DNA from: Syngnathus acus
Lineage: Eukaryota > Chordata > Actinopteri > Syngnathiformes > Syngnathidae
Direction of reading: 5' to 3'
Assembly: GCF_901709675.1 (NCBI RefSeq)
Contig: NC_051088.1
Location: 12,999,693 to 13,063,692 of the forward strand
Length of the DNA: 64,000 bases
Shown here piece by piece: positions 1-10,300 of this stretch. Made by a program: the position numbers and the translations under genes. The first letter of the stretch is position 1. Every line of letters starts with the position of its first letter. The notes beneath the pieces were generated by a model. The model did not search any database. It worked only from the letters and a program-made list of their open reading frames with translations, and was not told the DNA's origin.

Positions 1-101
1 CATCTGTATGTGTTTGTAAAGCACTTGGACTATTATTGCACAAACAAAGGAGGACCACTAATTTGGAGGTTCCACTGTAGTCTCCATCTTTGCCAACTTA
101 C

Positions 102-296
102 GTTTGCAGGACAGTTCCCCCACCCAGCGAGGGCTGTTTGCATCCATGACACACTTCAGCTCACCGCCTACCGGCCTGTGTTTGCTTGGGCACTGCAGAG
201 AAATGGCTGTGCCCACACTGCGGCCGTTGCCCGTGCTGATGATGTGGGTACCCAAGCGAGGTGAGGGGAGAGCTGGGCACTGCGCCTGGACATGCA
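102..296 (-). CDS. susd3: susd3 coding exon 2 (sushi/CCP domain)
   Basis: This exon runs from acceptor TTTTAG (reading leftward, just right of 296) to donor GTAAGT at 96-101. It spans 195 bp, starting with two bases that complete a Val codon and ending with one base after Cys-Lys. It contains the whole sushi module with four cysteines. The intron to exon 1 is 660 bp. Confidence 0.9.
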
Positions 297-1011
297 CTAA
301 AAGACAGTCTTTTCATCAACAAAACTCATTCCAGAAGAACTGTGGAGTTATACAGAGCGAATATATATTTAAAAAATCAGCACAAACCTGATCAAATACC
401 AGATTCAGGTGATAGAAATATAAGAAATATATTTTCCATTGCATTACATTTGGTGAGTAAAGGACAAAGGAGATCATGCTTATTTACCGTATGAGTTTAT
501 CGGACTATTTTTCAGTATTTTATCTTTTGTGCCAACTGGCAACGATGCCATGCTGGCTCGCCAAAACAGAAAATATTACCTGGCAACGGCGGACGACGGC
601 CACTTCGGAGAAATGAAGTCACCAGCGGCCATCTTACGTTGCCAATCTTTTTTTCCCCCAATTTTTTTTTTTTTTTTTTACACAAGTAGAATCAGAAACC
701 AACTACTTTTTTGTAGCCAATTTACATTTACCAGCTTTTTTTTTTTAAATCCCAGATTGTATCAGTATACTTCTTAAATTTGCCACCCTGCTTTATACTT
801 TGGCTGTAGTCCACTTAAATAAAATTACTTGAAAAAGTTAAATGACATTAAAGGGTTAAAGAGAACGGCACGCAGTAAACTTATTTAAGAAGGTCTACAT
901 TTTAAAACAAGCCATGCACCAAACATGGGCAACACTTTTCATAACAATCAATTTACCGGCGTTATTCTGGTCAGTTCCGTTCGTCTCGAATCCTTTGGAT
1001 GCTAAGGACAT
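102..1011 (-). CDS. susd3: susd3, sushi domain-containing protein 3 (5' part only)
   Basis: Two coding exons are visible, 957-1011 and 102-296; the transmembrane and cytoplasmic exons lie beyond the left edge. Exon 1 encodes 18 codons plus one base. It joins exon 2 in matching phase to give a short N-terminus followed by one complement-control (sushi) module starting QCPALPSP. That module holds GNGRSVGT, then CPSKHRPVGG, a C-terminal tryptophan and a last cysteine: four cysteines and one Trp, as expected for a CCP fold. Human SUSD3, as I recall it, has GNGASVGT and CPSNHQMVG at the same places, and no other sushi protein I know matches this. SUSD3 is a small single-pass surface protein of poorly defined function, linked to oestrogen response in human breast cells. 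It lies directly downstream of fgd3 in the same orientation, as the human pair does. Confidence 0.88.
957..1011 (-). CDS. susd3: susd3 coding exon 1
   Basis: The start codon is the reverse complement of cat at 1009-1011. Its 18 codons read MSLASKGFETNGTDQNNA, then one base (G) before the donor GTAAAT at 951-956. Phase 1 fits exon 2, which begins with TG. There is no similarity to lean on in this short N-terminus. The call rests on phase, the donor, the CpG-rich upstream DNA and position. Confidence 0.75.
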
Positions 1012-1160
1012 GATGACGGTCCAATCGATCACCGCCCGTGTCCACAGTCCACACGCCGAACAAGCGAGCAAGTGCATAGAAGACGCACGACCTGCAGGCG
1101 AGACGTTGTCACGTGACGCCTGCATGACAGGGGGAGAAAATTGGGTCGGCGCTAAAGTTT
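1012..1160 (-). promoter_or_regulatory. susd3 leader and probable promoter with palindromic E-box
   Basis: This is a locally CpG-rich patch in otherwise AT-rich DNA, immediately upstream of the susd3 start. It contains GTCACGTGAC at 1108-1117, a perfect palindromic E-box of the USF/MITF/TFE type about 100 bp upstream of the ATG. No TATA box is evident. The transcription start is not determined. Confidence 0.55.
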
Positions 1161-2280
1161 CTTCTGCACCGAGATGTCAGGCAAGCCTAGCGTTGTCCGC
1201 TTTTTGGTTTATTTTATTTTTTACTTTTTTATTTTGGGGGCGTTTGCGGTCATGCATTCTGCAATCAAGTGCCGTTGCATACAGACTTTTGTTTTTAGAA
1301 TGCAGAACTGGGTGGAACATGAGCTAATTTAATTGAAGTCATGAAAATTCGAATCAAGAACAACTGTGCGTTCTGGTTCTTTACAGAGATGGAAAAAGTG
1401 CTCACACTTCTACCTTTTTTACTATTTACCCACCAGGGGAGTTTTTTCTTTTTTTTTTTTTCAGCATCGCGAAAATGAAGAACGCATCGAGAAGTTTCAC
1501 CTAGTGCCATTCTCACGAAACAAACAGGAAACAGTTGCAACCGCACCAAAACGGAACTCGCTTTGCCAGTCAATGTAAAGCACCATCCCGGATGTCGTTT
1601 CTGTAAATGTGACTTCATTCACCATTTACTTGAATGTAACATTAATAAGATTAAAGTTTAGGGGATGTTTCAGTTTTGTTTTCAGGATTACAGTGGAGGA
1701 AAAAATGTCCAACAAAAATCCCCTAAATCCCACTTTAGCAAAAAGACAGGTCATCTGGGGTGTTATTTGGAAATGCAAATGTCTCTGGGCCACACAGATG
1801 TTTGCACGCACACAAGCCAACATCTGCTAAGAGGCTTACGCTTCAATGACAATCGACAGCTTTCTCATTACACCCATTCTCTTCAGATGTGATGGGAAAG
1901 GATCAAATCTCTCATGTATAAACCCTGACAAAAAATAAATACTGTTTCTAACCTTCATGGACAGAATTTGAAGGCACAACCGTGGGTTTCATGGTCTGAG
2001 TATTGTGCCTCGGAATTTTCTTGGCTCCATCGGCTCGGCATTTTCACAACTGGGATGAGAATCAAGTCTCAAAGCACAGTCCTGATTCAGAAAAGGGTGG
2101 GGTCACGGAGGAGATCCTTCCTCAAGGGGAAGAATGTCATGAATGAGGGAAGAATGGAAAAGGAAGACCAAGGTGCAGATTGGTGCCTCTATCTCATCGA
2201 GTGTTTCAATCTTTGTAGCGTGGACACACAAGACATTAGTGACATTTGCACAGCTTGTTGGACAGCGTGGTGAACTTCAC
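1161..2280. other. fgd3-susd3 intergenic spacer
   Basis: AT-rich spacer with poly-T runs near 1441-1461 and 2361-2376. I see no exon with domain similarity on either strand and no complete transposon. It separates the probable fgd3 poly(A) signal from the susd3 promoter. Confidence 0.5.
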
Positions 2281-2295
2281 TTACCACATTGTCTG

Positions 2296-2301
2296 TTTAT
2301 T
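2296..2301 (-). terminator. candidate fgd3 poly(A) signal
   Basis: TTTATT on the plus strand reads AATAAA on the minus strand, 944 bp after the fgd3 stop. It is followed by a modestly GT-rich stretch (TGTGGTAAGTG). It is the best AATAAA on the correct strand between the fgd3 stop and the susd3 promoter, but no transcript end is proved. Confidence 0.4.
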
Positions 2302-2837
2302 GATGATATGCTTAACCGCTTTATGAGTGATGTAACATGCAAGATGAGCTCCAACATTGTCTTTTTTTTTTTTTTTTGCTACATTTTGTTAAAGGCTGGT
2401 GCTTATAGGAGCGGGGTACAGAGGGAAAGGCAGAAAAAAAGTACAGTACTTCAGCTCCATGATGTCAGCAAAGGGTCAGAAGAAGGTCAGAGTGTTGCTA
2501 TGCTTAGAAAACATCTGAGAATGAAACATTTATACGTTGAAATGGTAAAAAGCGTGGAAAGGCAAATCATGGGAATTAAATACTGTATTGAAGATATGGA
2601 GATACGGTGAACGGGTTTGTTTTGCGGGAGCTGCCAGTGGCCGGCCACAAGTGTACACATCTCAAGTGTGTTTTAACTTAAAATCTATTTTCTTTTTCTT
2701 ACATCACACTATAGTATACATACTGTACAACAATACCCACTGAAGTGCCACTGTGCCCCAGCAACAAAGGGGGAAGTGGCGCAAGTTTCAGACACTGACA
2801 TTCAACTGCTTCATGTACACAGGGAGGAGCCGAAGCT

Positions 2838-2870
<33 letters not shown>

Positions 2871-2872
2871 AC
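2838..2872. repeat. (CA)n microsatellite
   Basis: About 17 CA dinucleotides with one interruption (cacatacacac). It lies in the presumed fgd3 3'UTR. Confidence 0.9.
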
Positions 2873-3244
2873 TTTCACATAATATGGAAAAACCACAAAG
2901 CTTTTCAACAGTCAATAATAATATGATAATATACAAGGAGCCTATTCATTAAAACCTTGTGGGGAATCTTCAGCTATATTACAAATAAAACAGGAGTCCA
3001 TTCAAAAAGATCCTCTTAGGTTGCGGAGAGGAACAAAACATCCCGACGGCACACGTCGAGGTTGTGATGGCTCGGTGGCGACGAAGAGGTGTGAGTGAAG
3101 ATGAGGCTGAAGTGGTGTACAGGAAGGACTGCGTGGTCTCCTCCACAAAACAAAAAGTGCCAAGGTAAGCGAATTCAAGTAAGGTGTGCTCTTTACAGAG
3201 GGCACAGAGAGGGGGGGGGGGTTACGGGAAAGAGGGCGTGTCCA

Positions 3245-3490
3245 CTATTGGCTCTTCCTGTGTTCAGTCAGATTTGTTGAAGCATTCACAGCATTTTCGC
3301 TGCGAGCTGCTTTTGAGAGGAGGTCCGCCCACTTGGCATGGAGTTCGCCATCTTGGGTACTTAGGAGCACAGTTTGCTGACTGTGACTGAGCCGGATTGT
3401 GTGTTTGACCTCTGACCTTTCGCCTGCGGGCGGCGACGGCGTCGTCACCTCAAACCCAGGCAGAGGTACGGCTCTCGCCCCCTTCAAGTC
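3245..3490 (-). CDS. fgd3: fgd3 coding exon 19 (PH2 and stop)
   Basis: Last coding exon, 246 bp, residues 810-890 and TAG at 3247-3245. It encodes [23 protein letters not shown] and the closing PH2 helix [14 protein letters not shown]. Acceptor CCTGTAG. The intron to exon 18 (3491-3647) holds a repeat fragment. Confidence 0.94.
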   Translation of the reverse strand, partial: DLKGARAVPLPGFEVTTPSPPAGERSEVKHTIRLSHSQQTVLLSTQDGELHAKWADLLSKAARSENAVNASTNLTEHRKSQ

Positions 3491-4310
3491 CTACAGGAAT
3501 GAGTTAAGTCCGTCATTATCTTGAGCTTCAAGTTAATAATGCTAAATGATTACTCGATTTAAACAGATCGATTGATTGGATAATCGATTAGTAGCCGATT
3601 ATTTGTGACACCCCATGAAAGTAAGCCTCGGCAACGTTAGGCCATACCTGCCCGCTGCTCTGCAGATACAACACCAGTGGCTCGGCCTTGGTGACAGCCA
3701 CCCACATCTTGGTCCAGCTCTTTCCTTTCTCCTGCACATGGAGGTGGCCACACAAGAGGCAGTTCTCGCCCGTTAATGAGGCTTGTCTCTAAACGGACGA
3801 CACACAACACCGGTTCAGTACAAAAGGAGCGCCAGTGCATGAAAAGTTACACTTTGTGCAGGAGAATCTGGAAGACAGTGGGCATGGCATCTTATGGTTG
3901 AATAGCAAATTCCACCTTTATATACCATTTACAACCAAACGAAAGTTTGTGTTTTGACCTTTTGACCTTGAAGAGGCCCGAGAAGCCAAATCAGACTCAT
4001 TCACCTACTTCAGCAAAACTATGTCTGGAGCTGAGTAGGTAGACGGGTTAAGCTTCCAATATCACAGGCACGCAGATAGCTGAGTTGGCAGATTGTCTTC
4101 ATAAGTAGCTTGCGATCTTATTATAATATTAGTCACCAGAGAAGGGATCGACCAATATCAATGTTCTTGTATTCACCCCTCGGTGACTGCCTGGCTGCAA
4201 TGTAGGAGGAAAAAAAAACTCTCTAATACTTTGTGTAAAAAAAAATATATCCGTCCATCCATTTTCTGTACCGCTTTGTCCCCACGGGGGTCGCGGTGTG
4301 TGTATGTACG

Positions 4311-4346
<36 letters not shown>

Positions 4347-7300
4347 CACATTTTTATTTATTCTTTCCCAATTTTTAGGTTTTAATTGATTTCCTTCTAC
4401 TAATATAAAATAAAATGTATATATTAGAGACAGATGTGTTTTGGATATTATATAATACAATAATATATCTAATTAAAATGGTTTCACTATTCAGGTTTTA
4501 ATTGATTTCCTTCTCCTCATATAAATTGAATTGATATAATTATAGAGACAAATGTGTTTTGAATATTTCCTAAACTAGTACACCACAGAGCCACTGTCAA
4601 AATCCACGACCTGCAAGTTTAAGAGCCCATTTTGGCCCTATTACCAATGTGTTCAGTGAATGTATGAGCCTAACTGAGCATAAATAAATAATGTGTGTGT
4701 GTTTTATGGTTTTGTGTCTCACCTCAGGCGCAGCTTTCCTTTTTTGTTCACCACCAAGATTCTCCAGACTGAGGCTTGCCTCAAAACACTCCGGGCACAG
4801 TCGACTTGTTTTGTTGTCCAAGGTTTTCGAACACTTTGCACATATAGCCTGTGGAATTGGTTGTTTTTTGTTGTTGAATATGTTCAATGTGTAAAAAGAA
4901 TATGACATTTTGTGAGAGCTTACCCCTCCACAAGCCTTGCAGTGGTGTTTACGCTTTGTGAAATTGAAACTCTCGTTGCATCCTTTACACGTCTGCTTTT
5001 CTTTGTCTTTCTTTCTTGAGCTCTTCTGTAAAAAGATGTCAATGGTGTTCAGCACAACTCAAAAGGGGAATGCTAATAATCTGATATCTCACCCTTTCAT
5101 GTAGTCTTTCGCCGTCCGAGTCGATGGATGTGTTGGACCAGGGACCCTGAGAAGAAGCAAACATCTGACTGAGCATCAGCGGCTTCTTTCTGCAGTTATG
5201 CGTTTCTTCCACAAGGTGTCAGGCTGAATTCGCACAAGAAGCCAGTTTCGTTTGGCTCCTTGCCAGGCCCACCGGCTTAAAGTGGGTCAAAGCAGATCCA
5301 TAGGAATAAACTTTGACTTGGACTTTCCCTATAAGGTCATGAGCGAGTTGTGGGAGAGTCATGTCAAGGGAAAGAAGAACGTCTTAAATTGTGTGGCGCG
5401 TGTATGATTCACATCCATACATGGACAAGTGTTCAAGCTGACAAAGACCAGAAGATGGTGACTGTGCTTGGTGGCGCTCATAATTCCTCACTGAGCCGAT
5501 CAATGAAAACGATCAAGACGGTCTTACCGGTGATTCCGGGGCGTGGTCGTCCTCCCGCGAGAAGGAGCTGTTGAAGGCTTTATTGAAAGTCTCGCTGTTT
5601 TGCTTGTGTCGATCGATCGTGGCTTGGATGACCTGAGTGTCAAAACAGATTTGGAGGAGATGATGACCACAAGCGGCCATGAGTCTTGTTTGTATTAAAA
5701 CATCCTTCACAATCCAAATGTCTGTCAGCTTTCACCCTGAGGCCTCTTTGCGAGAAGACCACCTCTCCTCTTCAAAGCCGTAATCAGCTTTGCTTCGCCA
5801 TAATGAGCTAAATGAGCCATTATAAAGAGGCTTTAGTGGAGAATTTCAGTTCCAAACACAATGTGGGTGGGCAGGAAATCTTTTCTAATTGCATTCTCTA
5901 ATTCCGCTGAACTACCAAAAGAGTCACGACTGACCCCTGATTTCCTAGCATAAGCCTTTACATAGCCCCGCCCCCACACGGAGATTGCGCAACAGCGTTT
6001 GCCATAATGTTGCTTTGTTTATTTATACACGGAATATTTTTAAACTATTTAGCCAGTTTCCACTGCCATATTTCAGCGGTCTGTTGTTATTTTTAGATAG
6101 TTCAGTGCGCCCAAAAGATGTGTGTTGCTTTAACACAAACGCTTGTCATCCTTACCTGAATCCATTCTTCTTTCTCCTCAGCTGTCCTATGAGAGAAAAC
6201 GACCATCATGTATGTGTTTTTCAGTATCTTTAACATTTTACTTTCTGTATGTAATATTGTTCATCTTTATTTTTACTTTTTTATATGATAACTTTGATTG
6301 CAATGTTTAAAAAAAAAAAAAAAAGAAAATACAGTAATCCCTCGTTTATCGTGGATAATTGGTTCCAAAAACCACCCGCGATAAGTGAAATCCACGAAGT
6401 ACGGTCACCAACAAGATGTACTGGGCAGGCTAATGAGTTAGCGGAAAGATACTAATTCGCGATCGTGCTAACACGCGAAAACTGACTTCTAAAGGAATGT
6501 AAACGAACATTTGGAGCAATCCTACATTGTCCTAAAGGTTGGACACATCTTTCCTCAATTTAGAAGTTTTATTTTGACTTTTAAATGTTTTTTTTAATTT
6601 GGAAAAAAAATCCGCGATGTAGTGAAGCCGCAATAAACGAACCGCGAAGTAGCGAGGGATCACTGTACACCATTGGAATGCTTAAGTGTTTTTACCTGGC
6701 TTGAAGTTCAAGTGACCGTTGTTTGCCAATAATGGCAAATGTGTGAGGAAGATTCTGCTTCACGTTCTCCTGCACCTGAGGGAACAAAGAAACAGAATAA
6801 CTCGCATTCATAAAACATAAAGGGGTCTAAATGAATCACACGCTCTAAAAGTACCTCCATGCCAGCAATGTCAATTCTCTCCCTAACGCTGAACTTCTGC
6901 CCCATCAGTCTGAGTTTAGGCACACAGTAGAGCACCATGTTGTTAAACTGAGAGAAAGAGAGAGAGAAGAAAACCAATCATAATTGGGCTATTCTCCGTG
7001 GACATCCAATCTTTTTGTCTGACATTTCCTCTCACCAAATAGAGGTATCTGTCTTGTGCTGTTCCATTTTTGGCTGACATCTTCTTGATATGTCCTTCCT
7101 TGATAAACTCATTGGCTGGATTCACAATGTCCTCCTCCCCTCCCAGCCTTTCATAAACCTCAAGCAGTTTGTGCATCTTCTCCTGTAAACACAACACAGC
7201 ACCATCATGAATGAGATACACAACACCAGAGGGCGCTGTTTTATCAGAATCATCGTGAGATTTGCTGACCCGGCAAATAGCAGGTTTTATATTTCTTTAT

Positions 7301-10300
7301 TGATCTCTTGACTATATATTTGGAGGATTCGCGGATGTAAGAAATACAAGTCAGAACGGGGAAAGCGATGAAGAGGATGGGTGTTACAGAAAGCCAGTCT
7401 GACATCCGTAAACTGTGAAACTTGAGGCAGGAAACAGCAACTTCCTGTCTGAATCGACTCAGCGCGTTGACTCCCTCAGACGAACTTGCAGCAACACTTT
7501 AGCATCAGCACTGCGTCAGATGAGCAATGAGATGGTGTCGGACATTTTTTTTTTTTTTAAAGTCTCACCATTTTCTTGATTGCTGCGTTGGAGTGATTAG
7601 CTGCAGTAGATATCAACTCCAGTGCCTCTGTGGAAACAATGTAAATGTTTTAGCATCAAATCCAAAACACAAAAAAATCATATTGTTAGGACAGGGAGGT
7701 ATGTAGATGGTCAGTCTTAGTAAATGTGGGGCGGGAAAGCCACTAGAAAGTTACAGGCAACACCACGGTGATAAACTACTGTGGAATGCGGAGTGGATGA
7801 GTGAAACCCTAGAAACTAAACAAAGGCTTGAACTTAAAGCTTTTGTAATTGGACACTGCGATGCTGGCACATATCAAGCACGATCTGACCTTTCCAGATC
7901 CAGAGTGTTACATACGGCCACTCTCATGGCGTTAATGTGAAATGTTGGCGAGTATCTCACTTTCCGCGTCCTTTCGGTCGAGAGCATCATCGGGCAGTTT
8001 CTTCAGGTAGTCTTTGAGCAAGAGCTCGTAGCGGGGGATCCTCTGGACTGGTTCCAGCATGTGGTGCTGCAATGTCAAGTTACCGCAAACGTCCTGTTTC
8101 TGTTTAAGAGTGAAACAAACAAACGTTAAACAGATACAATCAGAAAGCCTGCAGTATATTCAGATTTAAAGAAATGATTATTTTGAAGTGACACTGATAG
8201 AAATGGATCAATTACTGGTGTTGATAAACATGGCATTGTGTTATTGTTTTTACAAGTGTAGTTTTAAAAAAAAAAGGAATTCATGTCTGTCTGGTAAAAA
8301 GCTCAGTCGTGAATTTTGTAGCATCATCATTTCTTTCCACTGTTTTACTGGATGTGTCCCAAATTAAGTTAATTGCTAAATATAACTGCGGGCAATAATT
8401 ACAAATGACATTCCGAGACACGACCGCATTGCCGTGAGCTGCGACGAGGGAGTGAAAAGGAAATGCTGCAATAAAATTCCTTGGCTGTGCACCAAAAAAT
8501 GTTTCGGTTTGAAATGTTACAGCAATGTGAAAAAATGGCACCGGCACAACACACACCTGTATATTTTGGACGACGCTCTTGAACGGCGAAGACCGTTGCG
8601 TCCAGGTGTTGACCAAGTCCATCGCTCGATCAAAGTTTTTCACATACTCGCCGTACATCTTCATGAAAGGTGCCAGTTTCTGGAGGATATCCCCGATACG
8701 AGGGTTGGCATTCCTGTGAGGGGAAAAAAACAAGCTACAGCATTTGAAGCTGAGAAGTGGGAGATCTTCCGGAGACACAAATGTAGTTCTACCTCGTAGG
8801 GAGACAAGACTCTAATAAAAAAATAATTGGAAATATCCCGATTGCAAAACCAGCACCAGAGTCTCTATTATGCTACGAATCCTTCCTCACCATTCTTCAG
8901 TGATCCTTGTCTTGAGCTCTGGAAGCAGGAACTTGTCGTGAAAGCAGTAGATGGAGGAGATGTTGGAAAAGATCCCCGTGATGACATCCTGAGGGATTCC
9001 GGCCTCTGTGAGCTTAGTGCAAAATACCTGCAGAGAAAACATAGTGCAACATGCTCTTAAGTAGTTCAAAACATGAGGTAGATTTTGGTTAATGAAGCGT
9101 AAAAAAATGGGGCGGCCACAGCACAAAATATTTTTCTTAATTCCAGTCCAGTGACATTTCACTTGAGTACATTGCACTTCTTCTGAGGCAGGGAAGGAAG
9201 GCTAAAGGTTGTTGATTACTAAGCTGTCATCCGAGCATGACAACTCACAGTTGTGACTCATCGGGTTTCCAAAAAATGTTTTGTAAGCAGATTTGTATTA
9301 TGCAATATAATTGAAAGTGAGTGACTTAAAGACAAAGTCGATTCCGTATCATGACCTGAGATATCCTTGCGGGGTAAAAACAAACTCGATTCTGATTGGT
9401 TCACCAAAATAGTTGAGCCGCTATTATCTCCGCGTTTGGAAACTACTGAGATTTGGAATTTGTCTGCAGTAATTGATTAGATGAGAAACCTTTTGTTACT
9501 GTAGCTGGAGGCAAAGTCACAGATGGGCACAAACATTTCCATGGAAACCAATCAATGTCACATGAACATGGCGTGACTACAACAGATGAACTATTTCATG
9601 AGATCTGAGAGTGCCGCTATCGCTACAAAATGTTCCTCAGGAAAACAAACTTGTAAACGATCATGATGTAATCCCACTGGACAATTTTGAAATTCATAAT
9701 GTCTTGGGGGGGGGATAAATATAGTGAGAAGTTAATTCACATCTAAATCAACCCTTTAGCAAAATGATCATACATTTGTCACACTATTCATTTAATGATA
9801 AGTTGTGTTCTGCACACGCCCCATAACATCTTAGACTGTTTCAATGAGCTTTCTAATTATAAACCCTGCTAAGAGACACACACCTTAAATCCACAGATTT
9901 ACACACGTTTGTACATGCGCCACTCTGCCGACACCAGAAGAGCCAGACTGCTTTTACTTGAGGTAACCATAAATCACACGCATGCAACACAGAGTCAATG
10001 TCTCCCTCAACTGTGCTCACAGATTAATTCAGCCCACGGTTGTTGTCCCCCCCCAGATCACAGAACACTTATTTAATCCGGCTCAGCCCTGATCTCAATC
10101 ATTAAAACCGCTGGCACACTCAGGATATTGAAATTTGAACACACAAGCCGGATGTGCATCTTCCTGAAAGAACCCATGGGGAGAACGTGACTTGCACAGG
10201 CCTTACCTGGTCGAGGAGGTTGAGCCTCTTGACGTAGGCCTCTTCAGTGTGGAGAAGTTCTTTGGCAATGTTCAGCAACCTGTGGATCTCTGAGCACTGA

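Larger units (their letters stand above)
2280..3244 (-). other. probable fgd3 3'UTR
   Basis: This is the DNA from the fgd3 stop codon to the candidate poly(A) signal. It is non-coding in the fgd3 frame, carries a CA microsatellite at 2838-2872, and holds no further recognisable exon. The UTR length depends on the unverified poly(A) site. Confidence 0.45.
3789..4722. other. fgd3 intron between exons 17 and 18
   Basis: 934 bp. It holds a retroelement-like fragment (4247-4298), a TA microsatellite (about 4310-4347) and a diverged 117-bp-period duplication (4374-4567). No coding exon is seen. Confidence 0.8.
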
